Of a stretch of DNA of 64,000 nt, positions 10,265 through 19,396 are shown piece by piece. This DNA is from Nitrospira sp. Ga0074138 (GTDB lineage: Bacteria > Nitrospirota > Nitrospiria > Nitrospirales > Nitrospiraceae): the NCBI GenBank assembly GCA_001464735.1, contig LNDU01000043.1, positions 157,273-221,272 of the forward strand, in the 5' to 3' direction. The notes under the pieces were generated by a model, which was given only the letters and a program-made list of their open reading frames with translations, was not told where the DNA came from and searched no databases. A program made the translations under genes and the position numbers. Positions within the stretch are counted from its first letter, which is position 1. Every line of letters begins with the position of its first letter.

Positions 10265-10558
10265 TCACCATTTATTATGGAAAAAGAGGAAGTATCCGAT
10301 CGCAACGACAATTGCTTGCAACAGGATCAACCAACGCATGAGGCCCCATTTGGTCTCCGCCTTGGCCTCCTTCAGTCTCAGGGCCGCTTGCAAAGAGGGG
10401 TCTGAGAAGATATAGGTCGCGACCACTTCCCTGGCGTCCTCCCGACTCATGTTTCTCTCAAGCTGAACCTCATCGACCGCTTTGTTGCGATCGCCTTGCG
10501 ATAGCGCCTCTAATGCCTTCCTGGGAAGATCGTATGCCACGCTTGATTCCTCCGTCAT
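10265..10558 (-). CDS. Small membrane protein with L7/L12-C-terminal-like motif (paralog 1)
   Basis: 97 residues. The soluble N-terminal part reads [20 protein letters not shown] followed by [19 protein letters not shown], which resembles the L7/L12 C-terminal helix pattern (small residue, Gly-Asn/Asp-Lys, Ala-Val/Ile, R-x-x-x-x-hydrophobic-x-x-x-E-A). One transmembrane helix follows near the C-terminus ([17 protein letters not shown]). It is clearly related to the gene at 16440-16715. The function of this pair is unknown. It lies upstream of the cation exchanger on the same strand with a gap of about 108 bases. Confidence 0.75.
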   Translation of the reverse strand: MTEESSVAYDLPRKALEALSQGDRNKAVDEVQLERNMSREDAREVVATYIFSDPSLQAALRLKEAKAETKWGLMRWLILLQAIVVAIGYFLFFHNKW

Positions 10559-10648
10559 TGTGACCGGCAGAGTCTACCAGAAAAGACCGCTGCGCGTCTT
10601 CCTGATTTCCACTGTGCCCTGAGTGAGACGCATGGATACCGAGGCCTG

Positions 10649-10677
10649 GATTCTCCCCTGGTTAGTTCCTTTATAAT
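10649..10677 (+). promoter_or_regulatory. Possible sigma-70 promoter of the aldehyde dehydrogenase gene
   Basis: A perfect TATAAT is at 10672-10677, 64 bases before the chosen start codon at 10742, in the gap between two divergent genes. The matching -35 position (GATTCT) is poor, so this may be a weak or activator-dependent promoter. Confidence 0.35.
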
Positions 10678-10741
10678 GAGTGTGTGCTCCCCAAACCCCA
10701 CACACCTCATACTCAATGAGGCCTCGAAGAGGAGGATGATC

Positions 10742-12247
10742 ATGACAACCGTCACTGAACAGATCCCTTTACACGAACAAGTCCGATCGTTTGTCGGCGC
10801 ACCTCGCAAGATGCTGATCGGTGGTCGATGGCTCGACGCCACGTCGAGCAAAACGTTTGCCACCTATAACCCTGCCACCGGCGACATCCTCGCTCAGGTG
10901 GCAGAAGGGGATCGTGCAGACGTGAACCGAGCCGTCACCGCAGCGCGGATAGCCTTCGAGAGCGGCCCCTGGCGTAGGCTCACCGCCTCTGAGCGTGGCC
11001 GGCTGGTCTGGAAACTGGCTGACTTGATGGAATCCCATGCGGAAGAATTCGCTCAACTTGAGTCACTGGACAATGGAAAGCCGGTCGGCGTGGCCCGGGT
11101 CGCAGATGTACCGCTAGCCATAGACCTGTTTCGGTACATGGCAGGGTGGGCGACAAAAATCGAAGGCAACACGATCCCCATCTCAGTACCCTACACACCA
11201 GGCACCCAGTACCTTGCCTATACGTTGCGCGAGCCAGTGGGTGTGGTGGCTCAGATCATCCCCTGGAACTTTCCGCTGCTGATGGCGGCGTGGAAGCTCG
11301 GGCCAGCCCTGGCCGCAGGCTGTACCGTGGTCTTGAAGCCGGCGGAGCAGACGCCGCTGTCGGCGTTGCGTCTTGGTGAACTGATCTGTGAAGCGGGATT
11401 CCCAGACGGCGTCGTAAACATTGTGCCTGGGTTCGGCGAGACCGCTGGGGCGGCACTAGCAGCCCACCCGGATGTCGATAAAGTAGCCTTCACCGGCTCC
11501 ACGGAGGTGGGAAAGCTCATCCTTGGCGCGGCGGCAGGAAATCTAAAAAAAGTGTCATTAGAGTTAGGAGGAAAGTCGCCCAACATTGTGTGTAAAGACG
11601 CTGACGTGGAAGCCTGTATCCCTGGAGTGGCCGGCGCGATTTTTTTCAACCAGGGCCAATGTTGTTGCGCTGGTTCTCGCCTGTTCGTCGAAAAGAGTAT
11701 CTTCGACAAGGTCGTTGAAGGTGTGGCGGCAGACGCGAAGAAGATCAAGGTCGGGCCTGGTATGGATCCTGCGACTCAAATGGGTCCACTCGTCTCGGAC
11801 GAACAACAGCGGCGCGTGCTCGGCTACCTCGAGGCAGGACTCTCGGAGGGTGCCAAGGCCGTGGTGGGGGGACGCAAACTCGGAAGCAAGGGCTACTTTG
11901 TGGAGCCGACAGTCCTCGTCGACACCAAGCAAGGGATGAAAGTCATGCAGGAGGAAATCTTCGGCCCGGTCGTCTGTGCCGTGCCATTTACCGATCTCGA
12001 CGAGGTGCTTCCCATGGCCAACGACTCTATCTACGGATTAGCGGCGGCAGTGTGGACCCGCGACATCGGGAAGGCCCACCGCATCGCAGCCGAGCTGCGG
12101 GCCGGCTCGGTGTGGATCAACTGCTACAACATCTTTGACGCCGCACTGCCGTTCGGCGGCTACAAACAATCGGGCTGGGGTCGGGAGATGGGCCACGACG
12201 CATTGGAGCTCTATACTGAGGTAAAGGCCGTCACCGTGCGGTTGTGA
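10742..12247 (+). CDS. NAD(P)+-dependent aldehyde dehydrogenase
   Basis: 501-residue class I/II-like aldehyde dehydrogenase, cytosolic. It oxidises an aldehyde to the acid with NAD(P)+. The Rossmann-fold signature PWNFP is near residue 175, the general base Glu is in LELGGKSPN at about 274, and the catalytic Cys is the middle one of [10 protein letters not shown] at about 308. The C-terminal substrate region [15 protein letters not shown] is complete. Start chosen at 10742: GGAGG at 10731-10735 is six bases upstream, whereas an ATG at 10736 would touch it. The substrate is not evident; betaine-aldehyde, retinal-type and general aldehydes are all used by close relatives. Confidence 0.93.
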   Translation: MTTVTEQIPLHEQVRSFVGAPRKMLIGGRWLDATSSKTFATYNPATGDILAQVAEGDRADVNRAVTAARIAFESGPWRRLTASERGRLVWKLADLMESHAEEFAQLESLDNGKPVGVARVADVPLAIDLFRYMAGWATKIEGNTIPISVPYTPGTQYLAYTLREPVGVVAQIIPWNFPLLMAAWKLGPALAAGCTVVLKPAEQTPLSALRLGELICEAGFPDGVVNIVPGFGETAGAALAAHPDVDKVAFTGSTEVGKLILGAAAGNLKKVSLELGGKSPNIVCKDADVEACIPGVAGAIFFNQGQCCCAGSRLFVEKSIFDKVVEGVAADAKKIKVGPGMDPATQMGPLVSDEQQRRVLGYLEAGLSEGAKAVVGGRKLGSKGYFVEPTVLVDTKQGMKVMQEEIFGPVVCAVPFTDLDEVLPMANDSIYGLAAAVWTRDIGKAHRIAAELRAGSVWINCYNIFDAALPFGGYKQSGWGREMGHDALELYTEVKAVTVRL

Positions 12248-12665
12248 CGCAGTGAAACACGTGCGACTCCGCGCGCCTCATGTCCGTTGACTCGTAACGG
12301 ACGATACGACTCGGCGTTCGGGTTGTGGTGCGGACTGTCAGGTGTGATGAAAAGGTGCGGCGAACCGGACACCTCCCCGCCACATCGAGCAGACGCGTTC
12401 GATTTGGTGCAGACAGCTTCCCCTGGAGTTCGATCTCGGACTCAAAGGCGACCGTCTCTCGATGGCTACGGTCCAGCATTACTCTCATCGTCATGCCAGT
12501 CAGCACTGCCTCAAGCAAGCCATGAGGACGAAAGCCCGACTCACTGCCTCCCTTATCTCGCGTGATATCCGAGAGAAGAACGTGCGTTCCGTTCGTCAGT
12601 TGAGTCTGATACCGAGCCGGTTCACTTGTCGCCTCGATGATCTTAGAACCTCTATGCTTACACGC
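12248..12665. other. Intergenic region, possible degenerate PilZ-like frame
   Basis: About 418 bases between convergent genes. A minus-strand frame at 12231-12518 has a start-region pattern DRSHRETVAFESEIEL that looks like the beginning of a PilZ domain, but the rest fits poorly and the frame runs into the dehydrogenase gene. I do not call it a gene. Confidence 0.35.
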
Positions 12666-13259
12666 TCATAGCGACACTCCACCGATCTTTTCGGCTTCAT
12701 AGTAATTGTTCTCCCCTTCATCGACATGCGTGCGGATCACGCGAAGTCCATTACGCTCGAGAGCGCGAGTGTACGCGATTCGACCGAGCGACCAACAGTC
12801 GAGACCAGTGGTGACATCCTGCCAGGTTCCTGTTTCGACAGGTGCCGTGAAGAGAAAATGTCCTCGCGGCTCGAGAATCTGCGATACACGATGGATGAAG
12901 GCCAGCTGCTCATCCTCGCGTAGAAAAGACACGAGGCCGATCGAGATGACCGCCTCGAATGTCCGCCCGAAGTAGTCACTGTCCAAAGCCGACGCGCATT
13001 GCGTGGGAATCGTGGGGAAACGTAGTCGAAATTGTCTCAGCAATGTGGGAGATGTATCGATCGCCCATACCGCGAGTCCAGAGTCCACAAGGACCTGCGT
13101 AATGGGATACCCTCCACCACAGGCGATTTCGACGACGGCACTACCAGAAGGTAGAGATCTCGCCCAACTCTGAACAATCTCGACTCCCACACGGGATCGG
13201 TCTCGAACGTCAAGATACTTCTGTGCCTGCGCTTCATAGAAACGGGCCGCATCCATCAT
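12666..13259 (-). CDS. Class I SAM-dependent methyltransferase
   Basis: 197 residues. Motif I (VVEIACGGGYPIT) near residues 42-54 binds S-adenosylmethionine, the acidic end of beta-2 is in WAIDTSP, and FEAVISIGLVSF is motif II/post-II. SQILEPRGHFLFTAPV corresponds to motif III. A GAGGGAC sequence lies upstream of the start. Length and layout fit small-molecule Methyltransf_11/25-type enzymes. It is the only gene in its direction here, so there is no context for the substrate. Confidence 0.85.
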   Translation of the reverse strand: MMDAARFYEAQAQKYLDVRDRSRVGVEIVQSWARSLPSGSAVVEIACGGGYPITQVLVDSGLAVWAIDTSPTLLRQFRLRFPTIPTQCASALDSDYFGRTFEAVISIGLVSFLREDEQLAFIHRVSQILEPRGHFLFTAPVETGTWQDVTTGLDCWSLGRIAYTRALERNGLRVIRTHVDEGENNYYEAEKIGGVSL

Positions 13260-13483
13260 CTGTTTCGTCCCTCAATGCCAGCTCATGTCCACATTGCGGA
13301 CAGTAGCGTGAGATGGTCATCACTCATGTCCTTTGTCTTTGCTGACCGCCCTTTTCAAGAGACAAACATAATCAGGATTCGCCCCGAAGTTGCAATAGTA
13401 TTGTTCGCTTGCTGACTGCACACCTTGGATTATCATGGTCCGTTTCATCGTTGACGAGGCACAACACAGGTAGTAGCGTGACC

Positions 13484-13966
13484 ATGGAGGACACGGTGGG
13501 TATCAATATTGCTCGCGCTGAAATTCACGACGCGGATACTATTGCCACAATGGTGGGTGAACTCTTGCATGACATCATGGCGGCGGTGAATGACAAGGTC
13601 TTTGGGTTTGATCATGCTGACACTGTGGGGCGCGCTTGTGCGTGGATGAAGTCAGGTCTGTCCACCGTCCTGCTTGCGAAACTAGACTCCAAGCCGGTTG
13701 GATTCCTTTCTCTGTATGAGTGCTATGCCCTGTACACCAGAGGTGTCTACGGAACGATCCCGGAGTTCTATGTCCGATCGCCACATCGTTCGCAAGGGAT
13801 TGGATCCGCACTCCTCGCAGAAGCTAAACAGATTGGTCAGACACGAGGATGAAAACGTCTCGAAGTGGCAACACCTCCTTTGCCACAATTCGATCGAACC
13901 CTGAGCTTCTATCAACGGAACGGGTTTAGTATCTCAGGGGGACGGAAGTTAAAACTGACGTTGTGA
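13484..13966 (+). pseudogene. GNAT N-acetyltransferase interrupted by an in-frame TGA
   Basis: The frame from ATG 13484 runs to a TGA at 13850-13852 and reads as a GNAT acetyltransferase (acetyl-CoA loop RSPHRSQGIGSALL). Reading on in the same frame past the TGA gives the missing C-terminal part of the fold: KRLEVATPPLPQF, then TLSFYQRNGFSISGGRKL, then a stop at 13964-13966. Relatives usually have Trp or another aromatic residue at the stop position (GW-RLEV-TP), so the lesion looks like TGG to TGA. Total length with readthrough is 160 residues. The true stop overlaps the start of the next gene (TGATG), so the pair was an operon. Either a nonsense mutation, a sequence error or recoding. Confidence 0.7.
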
Positions 13967-14373
13967 TGAAGCCCGTCGTTCAACTGGAACCAATCGGATG
14001 TGGGATCGCCAGTGTCGCGGCTCTCGCCGGTGTGAGCTACACAGCCGCAAAGCGAGTTGCGAATCGGATGGGCATCTCTGCAACGGACAGCCGATTGTGG
14101 TCCGAGACAACGTATGTATGTCGACTCCTGACACACTATCGGCTTCAACCATCGGCACGACCAACGCCGTTTGCCTCCTGGGATGCACTCCCAGATCGAG
14201 CCCTCTTAGCCATCAAGTGGCATCGTATAAGGGGGCGGGCATTTTGACATTGGGTTATCTTCGTCCGAGATGCGAGTGGAACCTACGTACTCGATTCGAA
14301 GAAGACCTTGAAGCATCATGTGCGAAAGGATTTCTGGTGTATGAAGCCTCGGTGGTTTATTGAGACTCGTTGA
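13966..14373 (+). pseudogene. Peptidase C39-like protein interrupted by an in-frame TGA
   Basis: The ATG at 13966 overlaps the acetyltransferase stop. The N-terminus has the cysteine-protease-like motif QLEPIGCGIASVAALAGVSY, with the candidate catalytic Cys in GCG. A TGA at 14245-14247 falls directly before HWVIFVRDASGTYVLDSKK, which contains the expected His and Asp of the C39-like fold. The same frame continues to a stop at 14371-14373, giving 135 residues. In relatives I recall, the position before HWV is Trp (FWHW), so this too looks like TGG to TGA. If not read through, the product lacks its His/Asp half. Confidence 0.65.
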
Positions 14374-14636
14374 GAGGCACATCTTTCAGCAACGAAAAAA
14401 TCAACCGTCGGCATCCAGGACAGGACGTGACGCTCATCAAGCCACTGACTGCATGTGTTGCGTTGCAGGGAATCATCCGTCCCACCATGTGGGGCAGGTC
14501 GATTGTTCATTCATCAATGAATGCGGAATGGTCTTCCCCGGTCTCGGCTGCCCGTACTAACCCCGCTTTTGGGTACTATAGGCTTCTGAAATCTTAGCAA
14601 CAGCATTTGCCGGGAATGCGAAAGGTTGACTGGTCC

Positions 14637-15035
14637 ATGCGGATCCTGCGAGAAGCAGTCCTTTATTTTCTCCTCGTGTTCGGTGCGGGGTTCGTGCTGG
14701 GAACCGGGCGGGTCCTCTTCCTCGTTCCGCTGCTGGGGGAAAAAGCTGCAGAATTGCTGGAAATACCGCTGATGCTTGGCGTCATCGTCTTCGCAGCGCG
14801 ATGGATCGTTCGCCATAGTCTCGACGATCGTCGGCTCATTTCGACGCTCTCCATCGGCTTCATCGCGATGGGGCTCGTCTTGATCGCCGACCTGACAGTA
14901 GGAATGCTGTTACGGGGAATGTCGGCAGCAGAAGTCTTCCTCCACCGCGATCCAGTCACAGGCGCAGCCTATTACGCGAGCCTCATACTCTTCGCCGCCA
15001 TGCCCGCCCTTCTTGCTCGCCTCCAACGGACCTAG
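14637..15035 (+). CDS. Small four-helix membrane protein
   Basis: About 132 residues with four hydrophobic segments and short loops, ending in a basic tail. No family is recognised with certainty. Start chosen at 14637 (MRILREAVLYF), with AAAGG about 11 bases upstream; an ATG at 14616 would add seven residues. It is convergent with the next gene. An inner-membrane protein of unknown function. Confidence 0.65.
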   Translation: MRILREAVLYFLLVFGAGFVLGTGRVLFLVPLLGEKAAELLEIPLMLGVIVFAARWIVRHSLDDRRLISTLSIGFIAMGLVLIADLTVGMLLRGMSAAEVFLHRDPVTGAAYYASLILFAAMPALLARLQRT

Positions 15036-15055
15036 GCGATCACGGACGTTGGGTG

Positions 15056-15637
15056 TCAAAACAGCGGGTGATGTGGGGCGGATGAGAAGGGAGCGCCAGC
15101 CGGCACCTCGCCGGCATTGCCCAGAAACCGCCAGGCATCACCTTCTTTCACCAGATAATGGACTTCACGAAACCAACTGTCTAGTGTGAGTCGCTTTCCC
15201 GTGCGTTCGTCGGTGCCGTACAATCCTCCCGTGCAGGTCACTTCCACACGAACTTCATTGTTCACCTGCGTGACCTTGATATCGGAAAATAAATGAAGGG
15301 ATTCCACAGCCCGATAATGCTCGAACACCTCTCCCCATACCCGACGTACATCGCCCGCTTTCAATCCATGATAGTCGTAGGTTGAGGCATAAAACCGCAT
15401 CAGCTCATCCATATCTTCTTTTCCCAGTGCCGCTTCCGCCCGCTCGAACGCCGCAAGCAGCCCTTTCACGACAGGATGACGCAGCAGACCGCTTTGCCCG
15501 GTGACCTTCTTGCCCTCGACCTGCAACACCGTCTCCGGCAAGACCTGCACCTTGGCGGACACCACCTCCACCCCCAACACCAAGCTCAAGACCAGACCAA
15601 GACCAATCCGGACATTCACCTTGCCATATCGCCGCAT
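15056..15637 (-). CDS. Secreted SnoaL/DUF4440-like protein
   Basis: 193 residues from the ATG at 15637, which has GGAGGTG five bases upstream. The first ~28 residues are a signal peptide ending VEVVSA. The rest looks like an NTF2-fold (SnoaL/DUF4440) domain: AFERAEAALGKEDMDELMRF, then YASTYDYHGLKAGDVR and a C-terminal beta sheet ending GDAWRFLGNAG. Such proteins are often called nuclear-transport-factor-2-like or ketosteroid-isomerase-like; a catalytic role cannot be assigned. Probably periplasmic. Confidence 0.75.
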   Translation of the reverse strand: MRRYGKVNVRIGLGLVLSLVLGVEVVSAKVQVLPETVLQVEGKKVTGQSGLLRHPVVKGLLAAFERAEAALGKEDMDELMRFYASTYDYHGLKAGDVRRVWGEVFEHYRAVESLHLFSDIKVTQVNNEVRVEVTCTGGLYGTDERTGKRLTLDSWFREVHYLVKEGDAWRFLGNAGEVPAGAPFSSAPHHPLF

Positions 15638-15728
15638 CGGCACCTCCATCAACGAAACAAATCGCCCGCCATGCGATAAGGCAAACAATGTTGTCTGCCT
15701 GAGTATCTTCCCCGGCTTGTTTGAAGGC

Positions 15729-16184
15729 TTAGGAGCGAAATGGCTGAACATCACCTGACTTACGCAGCATCTTGTTCACCTCATCAAGGTGCAGTTCTTC
15801 ACCCACGATCATTTCTCGTGCAAATTCTTCCAACAGCACGGACTTTCCTTCGGAGATCTTTAGCAAATCGTAATAGGCCGCGATGGCACCCTTTTCGTGC
15901 TCCAAGCTCTCTCGCAGAATATCCCCCACGTCGTGCTTCTCGGTTTCCAAGAGCGTTCCAATCTTCAGCGATGGGTGACCACCAAGCAAGGTAACCAGTT
16001 CCCCGGCTTTATGCGCATGGGTAAGGCTCTCGTCAGCATTACTCTTCAACCACGACACAATAGGAATGCGATTATAGCCGTAGATCATGAGTGAGTAATG
16101 CGTATAGCGTACGACTCCCGCTAGTTCGTGCTCCATAATCCGGTTGAGAATTTCGACCGCTCGTTGTGTGTCTTGATCGTTCAT
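15729..16184 (-). CDS. Bacterioferritin-like ferritin family protein
   Basis: 151 residues from ATG 16184, with GGAGG eight bases upstream. A four-helix ferritin fold with the di-iron ligand pattern: Glu in IMEHELAGVVRYTHY, E-x-x-x-H in ADESLTHAHKAGEL, Glu in ESLEHEKGAIAAYY, and E-x-x-H in VGEELHLDEVNKML. It stores or detoxifies iron in the cytosol. The haem-binding Met of classical bacterioferritin is not obvious, so it may be a haem-free relative. A possible partner is the small secreted protein downstream. Confidence 0.85.
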   Translation of the reverse strand: MNDQDTQRAVEILNRIMEHELAGVVRYTHYSLMIYGYNRIPIVSWLKSNADESLTHAHKAGELVTLLGGHPSLKIGTLLETEKHDVGDILRESLEHEKGAIAAYYDLLKISEGKSVLLEEFAREMIVGEELHLDEVNKMLRKSGDVQPFRS

Positions 16185-16439
16185 CAGATGCCTCCAATTA
16201 CGCACCACCGTCTCGCCTGAGGAAGCGCGAAGGGTACTGCGCCTGTGATGTTAACCAAAGCCGCCCGCCGTATCACGACAATTCGCTTCGCTTGATGAAA
16301 GTCAGTGTAGTGACCCTCTGTGCATCCATCTCATCGCTATCCCTAGCGACACCTAAGACGCTGATAGAGCGCGCACAGCCGCCGGCCGCTCTGCCGAACG
16401 ACCACACGTCTAGCTCTGCTGAAATAACATTGCCTCGAA

Positions 16440-16715
16440 TCACCCCATCACCAAATACGCCATTCCAGCCGCAAGCACCAGAAATCCGATGAGCCACCGG
16501 ATAAATCTCTGTTTCGCCGTGGCAAGTACTTGGTCCATCTTTTTCTTGAGGGCCGGCTCTGAAGCGATGTAAGTCTCGACCGCTTCCTTCGCCTCTTTCA
16601 GACCGATATTCCGTTCCTGGCGAACCACCTTGATCGCCTCGATCACATTGCCCTGCCACAGCGCCTCGACCGCTGCTTTGGGAAGCTCTGATGAACGCCG
16701 TGGTTTGTTGGCCAT
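16440..16715 (-). CDS. Small membrane protein with L7/L12-C-terminal-like motif (paralog 2)
   Basis: 91 residues. PKAAVEALWQGNVIEAIKVV with RQERNIGLKEAKEAVETYI matches the L7/L12 C-terminal pattern (GNKIEAIK-like, then GL-EAK-VE) more closely than its paralog at 10265-10558. A C-terminal membrane helix follows (WLIGFLVLAAGMAYLVMG). Start placed at MANKPRRSS (16715); longer frames upstream are not supported. The ribosome-binding site is weak. Function unknown: it could tether the L7/L12-like helices to the membrane. Confidence 0.75.
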   Translation of the reverse strand: MANKPRRSSELPKAAVEALWQGNVIEAIKVVRQERNIGLKEAKEAVETYIASEPALKKKMDQVLATAKQRFIRWLIGFLVLAAGMAYLVMG

Positions 16716-16933
16716 AGTAGGAAGATGCCCGAGCAGAGGATCATATGTATCGCTTATAACTGCAAGAGGCAACCATGTATTCGACTTGCGGTTCAGGCCC
16801 TCGTTTTCTTGCTTCTTATTTATGACCCATAATAGGACGCAAGAATCGCGCTGCCCAGATAGGCCTTCTCGCTGGGACAGTTGTATCTGTGTCACGGAGG
16901 GAGGCATCATACCCTTCTGGTGCATCGGCTGCT

Positions 16934-17848
16934 ATGCCTTCTTCCCTTCAAGCCTTCATCGCCCTCTTTGTCGTCGGCGGGTTGCTTCGATCACAGGCTC
17001 TGCTGACCAAGACTCACGCCGAACGGTTGGCGACGTTCGTGTTCTCAGTGAGTCTGCCGGCAACGATTCTCGTATCGCTGGATCATGTCGCCCTGACCTC
17101 GACAGCCTGGAAGCTCCCGTTGGCCGCCTGTCTCATCACCTTCCCGATGGTCGTCTGTTCCTGGCAACTCACCCGGCTTCTGCAGCTCCCACGTGAGGCG
17201 CGAGGTGGGTTTGTGTTGGCCACTGGTTCGATCAATTCCGTTTTCTTTGCTTTTCCCGTCATCCTCGCCACATTCGGCGACGAAGGATTGACTCACGCCG
17301 TGCTCTTCGACCTTGGGCAAACTGCGCTGACCCTCACCGTTCTCTACGGTCTGGCCGTCTGGCACGGCGCACAACCTGCCACACCCAGGTCAGCTGCGAT
17401 CCGCTTCCTGTCATCGCCGCCTTTATGGGCCCTGGTTTGCATTCTCGCCATCAAATTGTCAGGACATCATCTGCCTCCCTGGCTTCTTGGACTACTCAAG
17501 CCATTGCACTTCACCACGACGCCACTCGCAAGTCTGGTTTTGGGCCTGTCGATCAGTTTCTCCGCCGTCCGCCGGACCATTCGATTGGCAACACTGGGGG
17601 TTGTGGTACGAATGGGTGGCGGGCTGTTGCTGGGATGGCTGGCCGTGGCGCTGCTGGGTTTAACGGGAGTGGAACGAGCGGTCGTCATTCTCGTTGCGGC
17701 GATGCCATCGGCGGTCAGCTCCGTCATATTCGCAGCAGAAACAGGCCTCGATGAGGAGCTGGTCGCGTCGATCGTGGCCCTGTCCATTTGCCTGGGGATG
17801 GTGATGCTTCCCTGGCTGCCCGCACTAGCCGCCATGCTGCTGGGGTGA
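16934..17848 (+). CDS. AEC (auxin efflux carrier) family transporter
   Basis: 304 residues from the ATG at 16934. Ten hydrophobic helices in two halves, with the AEC pattern of a Leu/Val-rich first helix, then SVSLPATILVSLDH, FVLATGSINSVFFAFPV and PSAVSSVIFAAE. Inner-membrane secondary transporter of organic acids or related anions; the substrate is not predictable. A longer frame from 16889 is not supported by a ribosome-binding site. Converges on the CBS gene with only 14 bases between stops. Confidence 0.85.
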   Translation: MPSSLQAFIALFVVGGLLRSQALLTKTHAERLATFVFSVSLPATILVSLDHVALTSTAWKLPLAACLITFPMVVCSWQLTRLLQLPREARGGFVLATGSINSVFFAFPVILATFGDEGLTHAVLFDLGQTALTLTVLYGLAVWHGAQPATPRSAAIRFLSSPPLWALVCILAIKLSGHHLPPWLLGLLKPLHFTTTPLASLVLGLSISFSAVRRTIRLATLGVVVRMGGGLLLGWLAVALLGLTGVERAVVILVAAMPSAVSSVIFAAETGLDEELVASIVALSICLGMVMLPWLPALAAMLLG

Positions 17849-17862
17849 GCGCCAGCCTCCTG

Positions 17863-18699
17863 CTAGGTCTGACCGAGAAACCTAGGTCGATCCCGAACGG
17901 AGACCATTTTCACTAAGTCACGTACGGAGAGTACCCCCACGATCTTCCCGTTCTCCGTCACGGTCAGGTGACGCACCCCCTGTTCGGCCATCTCCTTGCT
18001 GGCGTCGCGTATCGTGCGATTGACATCGATGCTCAGAAGAGGAGAGCTCATTACGGCACCCACGTGCGTGCTGCCTGTATGCCGATTGGACGCCAGCCCT
18101 TTCCAGACCAGATCGCGCTCGGTCACGATGCCGACGATCTCACCGGCCTCGGTCGTCAGCAATGACCCGATCCGCTTCTCGCGCATCAGCTGGGCAGCCG
18201 CAAGAAGAGACGCGTCACTAGGGATCGTCGCGAGGGTGGTCGCCATCAGAATGCTCAGCGGGCGGTACACCTTTTCGAGATCACAGATGGGGCCGCTCTC
18301 CGCATCCACAAACGATCGCACGAGGTCCCGTACCGATATAATCCCGACGATCTCACCAGTCTCTACCACGCAGAGGTGACGCACATGGTTGGTCTCCATC
18401 ACATGGCTGGCATCCAACATGGAGCGGTCCCCTGAGATCGTCAAAATCGGGCTAGCCATCACACGATCCACCATCGTGACCGTGGGGTCTAATCCCGTCG
18501 CGAGCACTTTCCGTACAAGATCCATCTCCGTCAGAATCCCCAACGGACCTCGCTTGGGATCATGCGATTCCACCAACAGACAGCCGATCCGCTTGACCCC
18601 CATCCGCTCAGCCGCGGCCGCAGCCGTCGTCTCTAGTGGCACCACCTCCAGGTAGCGATGCATAAAATCTTTAACGACTCCGCCCCCACGCTCAACCAT
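17863..18699 (-). CDS. Four-CBS-domain signalling protein
   Basis: 278 residues from the ATG at 18699, chosen for AAGGAG five bases upstream (an ATG at 18717 has none). Four CBS motifs form two Bateman modules; typical pieces are GILTEMDLVRKV, GIISVRDLVRSFV, GIVTERDLVWKGL and GVLSVRDLVKMV. Each module normally binds adenine nucleotides such as AMP or ATP and regulates a partner. There is no fused catalytic domain, so it is probably a cytosolic energy or metabolite sensor. Confidence 0.9.
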   Translation of the reverse strand: MVERGGGVVKDFMHRYLEVVPLETTAAAAAERMGVKRIGCLLVESHDPKRGPLGILTEMDLVRKVLATGLDPTVTMVDRVMASPILTISGDRSMLDASHVMETNHVRHLCVVETGEIVGIISVRDLVRSFVDAESGPICDLEKVYRPLSILMATTLATIPSDASLLAAAQLMREKRIGSLLTTEAGEIVGIVTERDLVWKGLASNRHTGSTHVGAVMSSPLLSIDVNRTIRDASKEMAEQGVRHLTVTENGKIVGVLSVRDLVKMVSVRDRPRFLGQT

Positions 18700-18940
18700 C
18701 TCAGCTCCTTGTCTCATGATTATGTTGCACGTTCGTTCAAAGAATAGTCCGCGACCACCTTTGTCCGGAATCCCTGGCGCCCACTATACCCGATTCCGAG
18801 GGGGGCACGCACGCATACGATCGTGCCGCGAGGAGTAGAACTAGCCAATCGAGCGCCAATAGCGTACGCTCTTACTCATTGCTCGTATCGCAAGAAAGCA
18901 TGCAATTCATTTCCGGCACGTTGCACATCGTTCAGATCCT

Positions 18941-19396
18941 ATGAATCGTCTCGACCTGAAGATCCCGCCAGTCGTCACCGGGGCGGTCACCGCGATAGGC
19001 ATGTGGCTGGTCTCCCGCACCCTGCCCACATTGGCATTTGCGCCACTGCGAGTCGTGGCGGCGGGCTTGGGACTCGTCGGCGTTGCAATAACAGCATTGG
19101 CGGTGCTGTCGTTCTGGAGAGCGCGCACCACCGTGAACCCTATGAAGCCATCCTCCACATCTTTCTTGGTGACGTCGGGAATCTATGGTTTTACGCGCAA
19201 CCCGATGTATCTCGGCATGTTGTTCGTCTTAGTCGGGTGGGCACTATATTTGGCGAACGTCCTGGCCTTTCTTTTTCTCCCTACCTTCATCCTCTATATG
19301 AATCGTTTCCAGATCGAACCAGAGGAAAGAGCGCTAACGTCTCTGTTCGGACGGGAGTTCGTTGAGTACGCGTCTCAGGTGCGCCGCTGGATGTAA
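18941..19396 (+). CDS. Isoprenylcysteine carboxyl methyltransferase (ICMT/PEMT)-like membrane protein
   Basis: 151 residues with four membrane helices. The key motif is TSGIYGFTRNPMYLGML, with the RNPMY of the ICMT/PEMT family, followed by a C-terminal EPEERALTSLFGREFVEYAS. The N-terminal helices and the short length match the small bacterial phospholipid or isoprenoid methyltransferase group. It probably methylates a lipid or isoprenoid using SAM; the substrate is unknown. Confidence 0.85.
   Translation: MNRLDLKIPPVVTGAVTAIGMWLVSRTLPTLAFAPLRVVAAGLGLVGVAITALAVLSFWRARTTVNPMKPSSTSFLVTSGIYGFTRNPMYLGMLFVLVGWALYLANVLAFLFLPTFILYMNRFQIEPEERALTSLFGREFVEYASQVRRWM

Noticed and set aside
12231..12518. 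Minus-strand frame with a PilZ-like beginning
   Set aside because: Only the first ~15 residues resemble PilZ; the rest does not fit, and the frame overlaps the end of the aldehyde dehydrogenase.
13484..14373. Selenocysteine at the two in-frame TGA codons
   Set aside because: The expected residue at both positions in relatives is Trp (aromatic), not Cys or Sec, and I see no selenoprotein context. A Sec reading is not supported.
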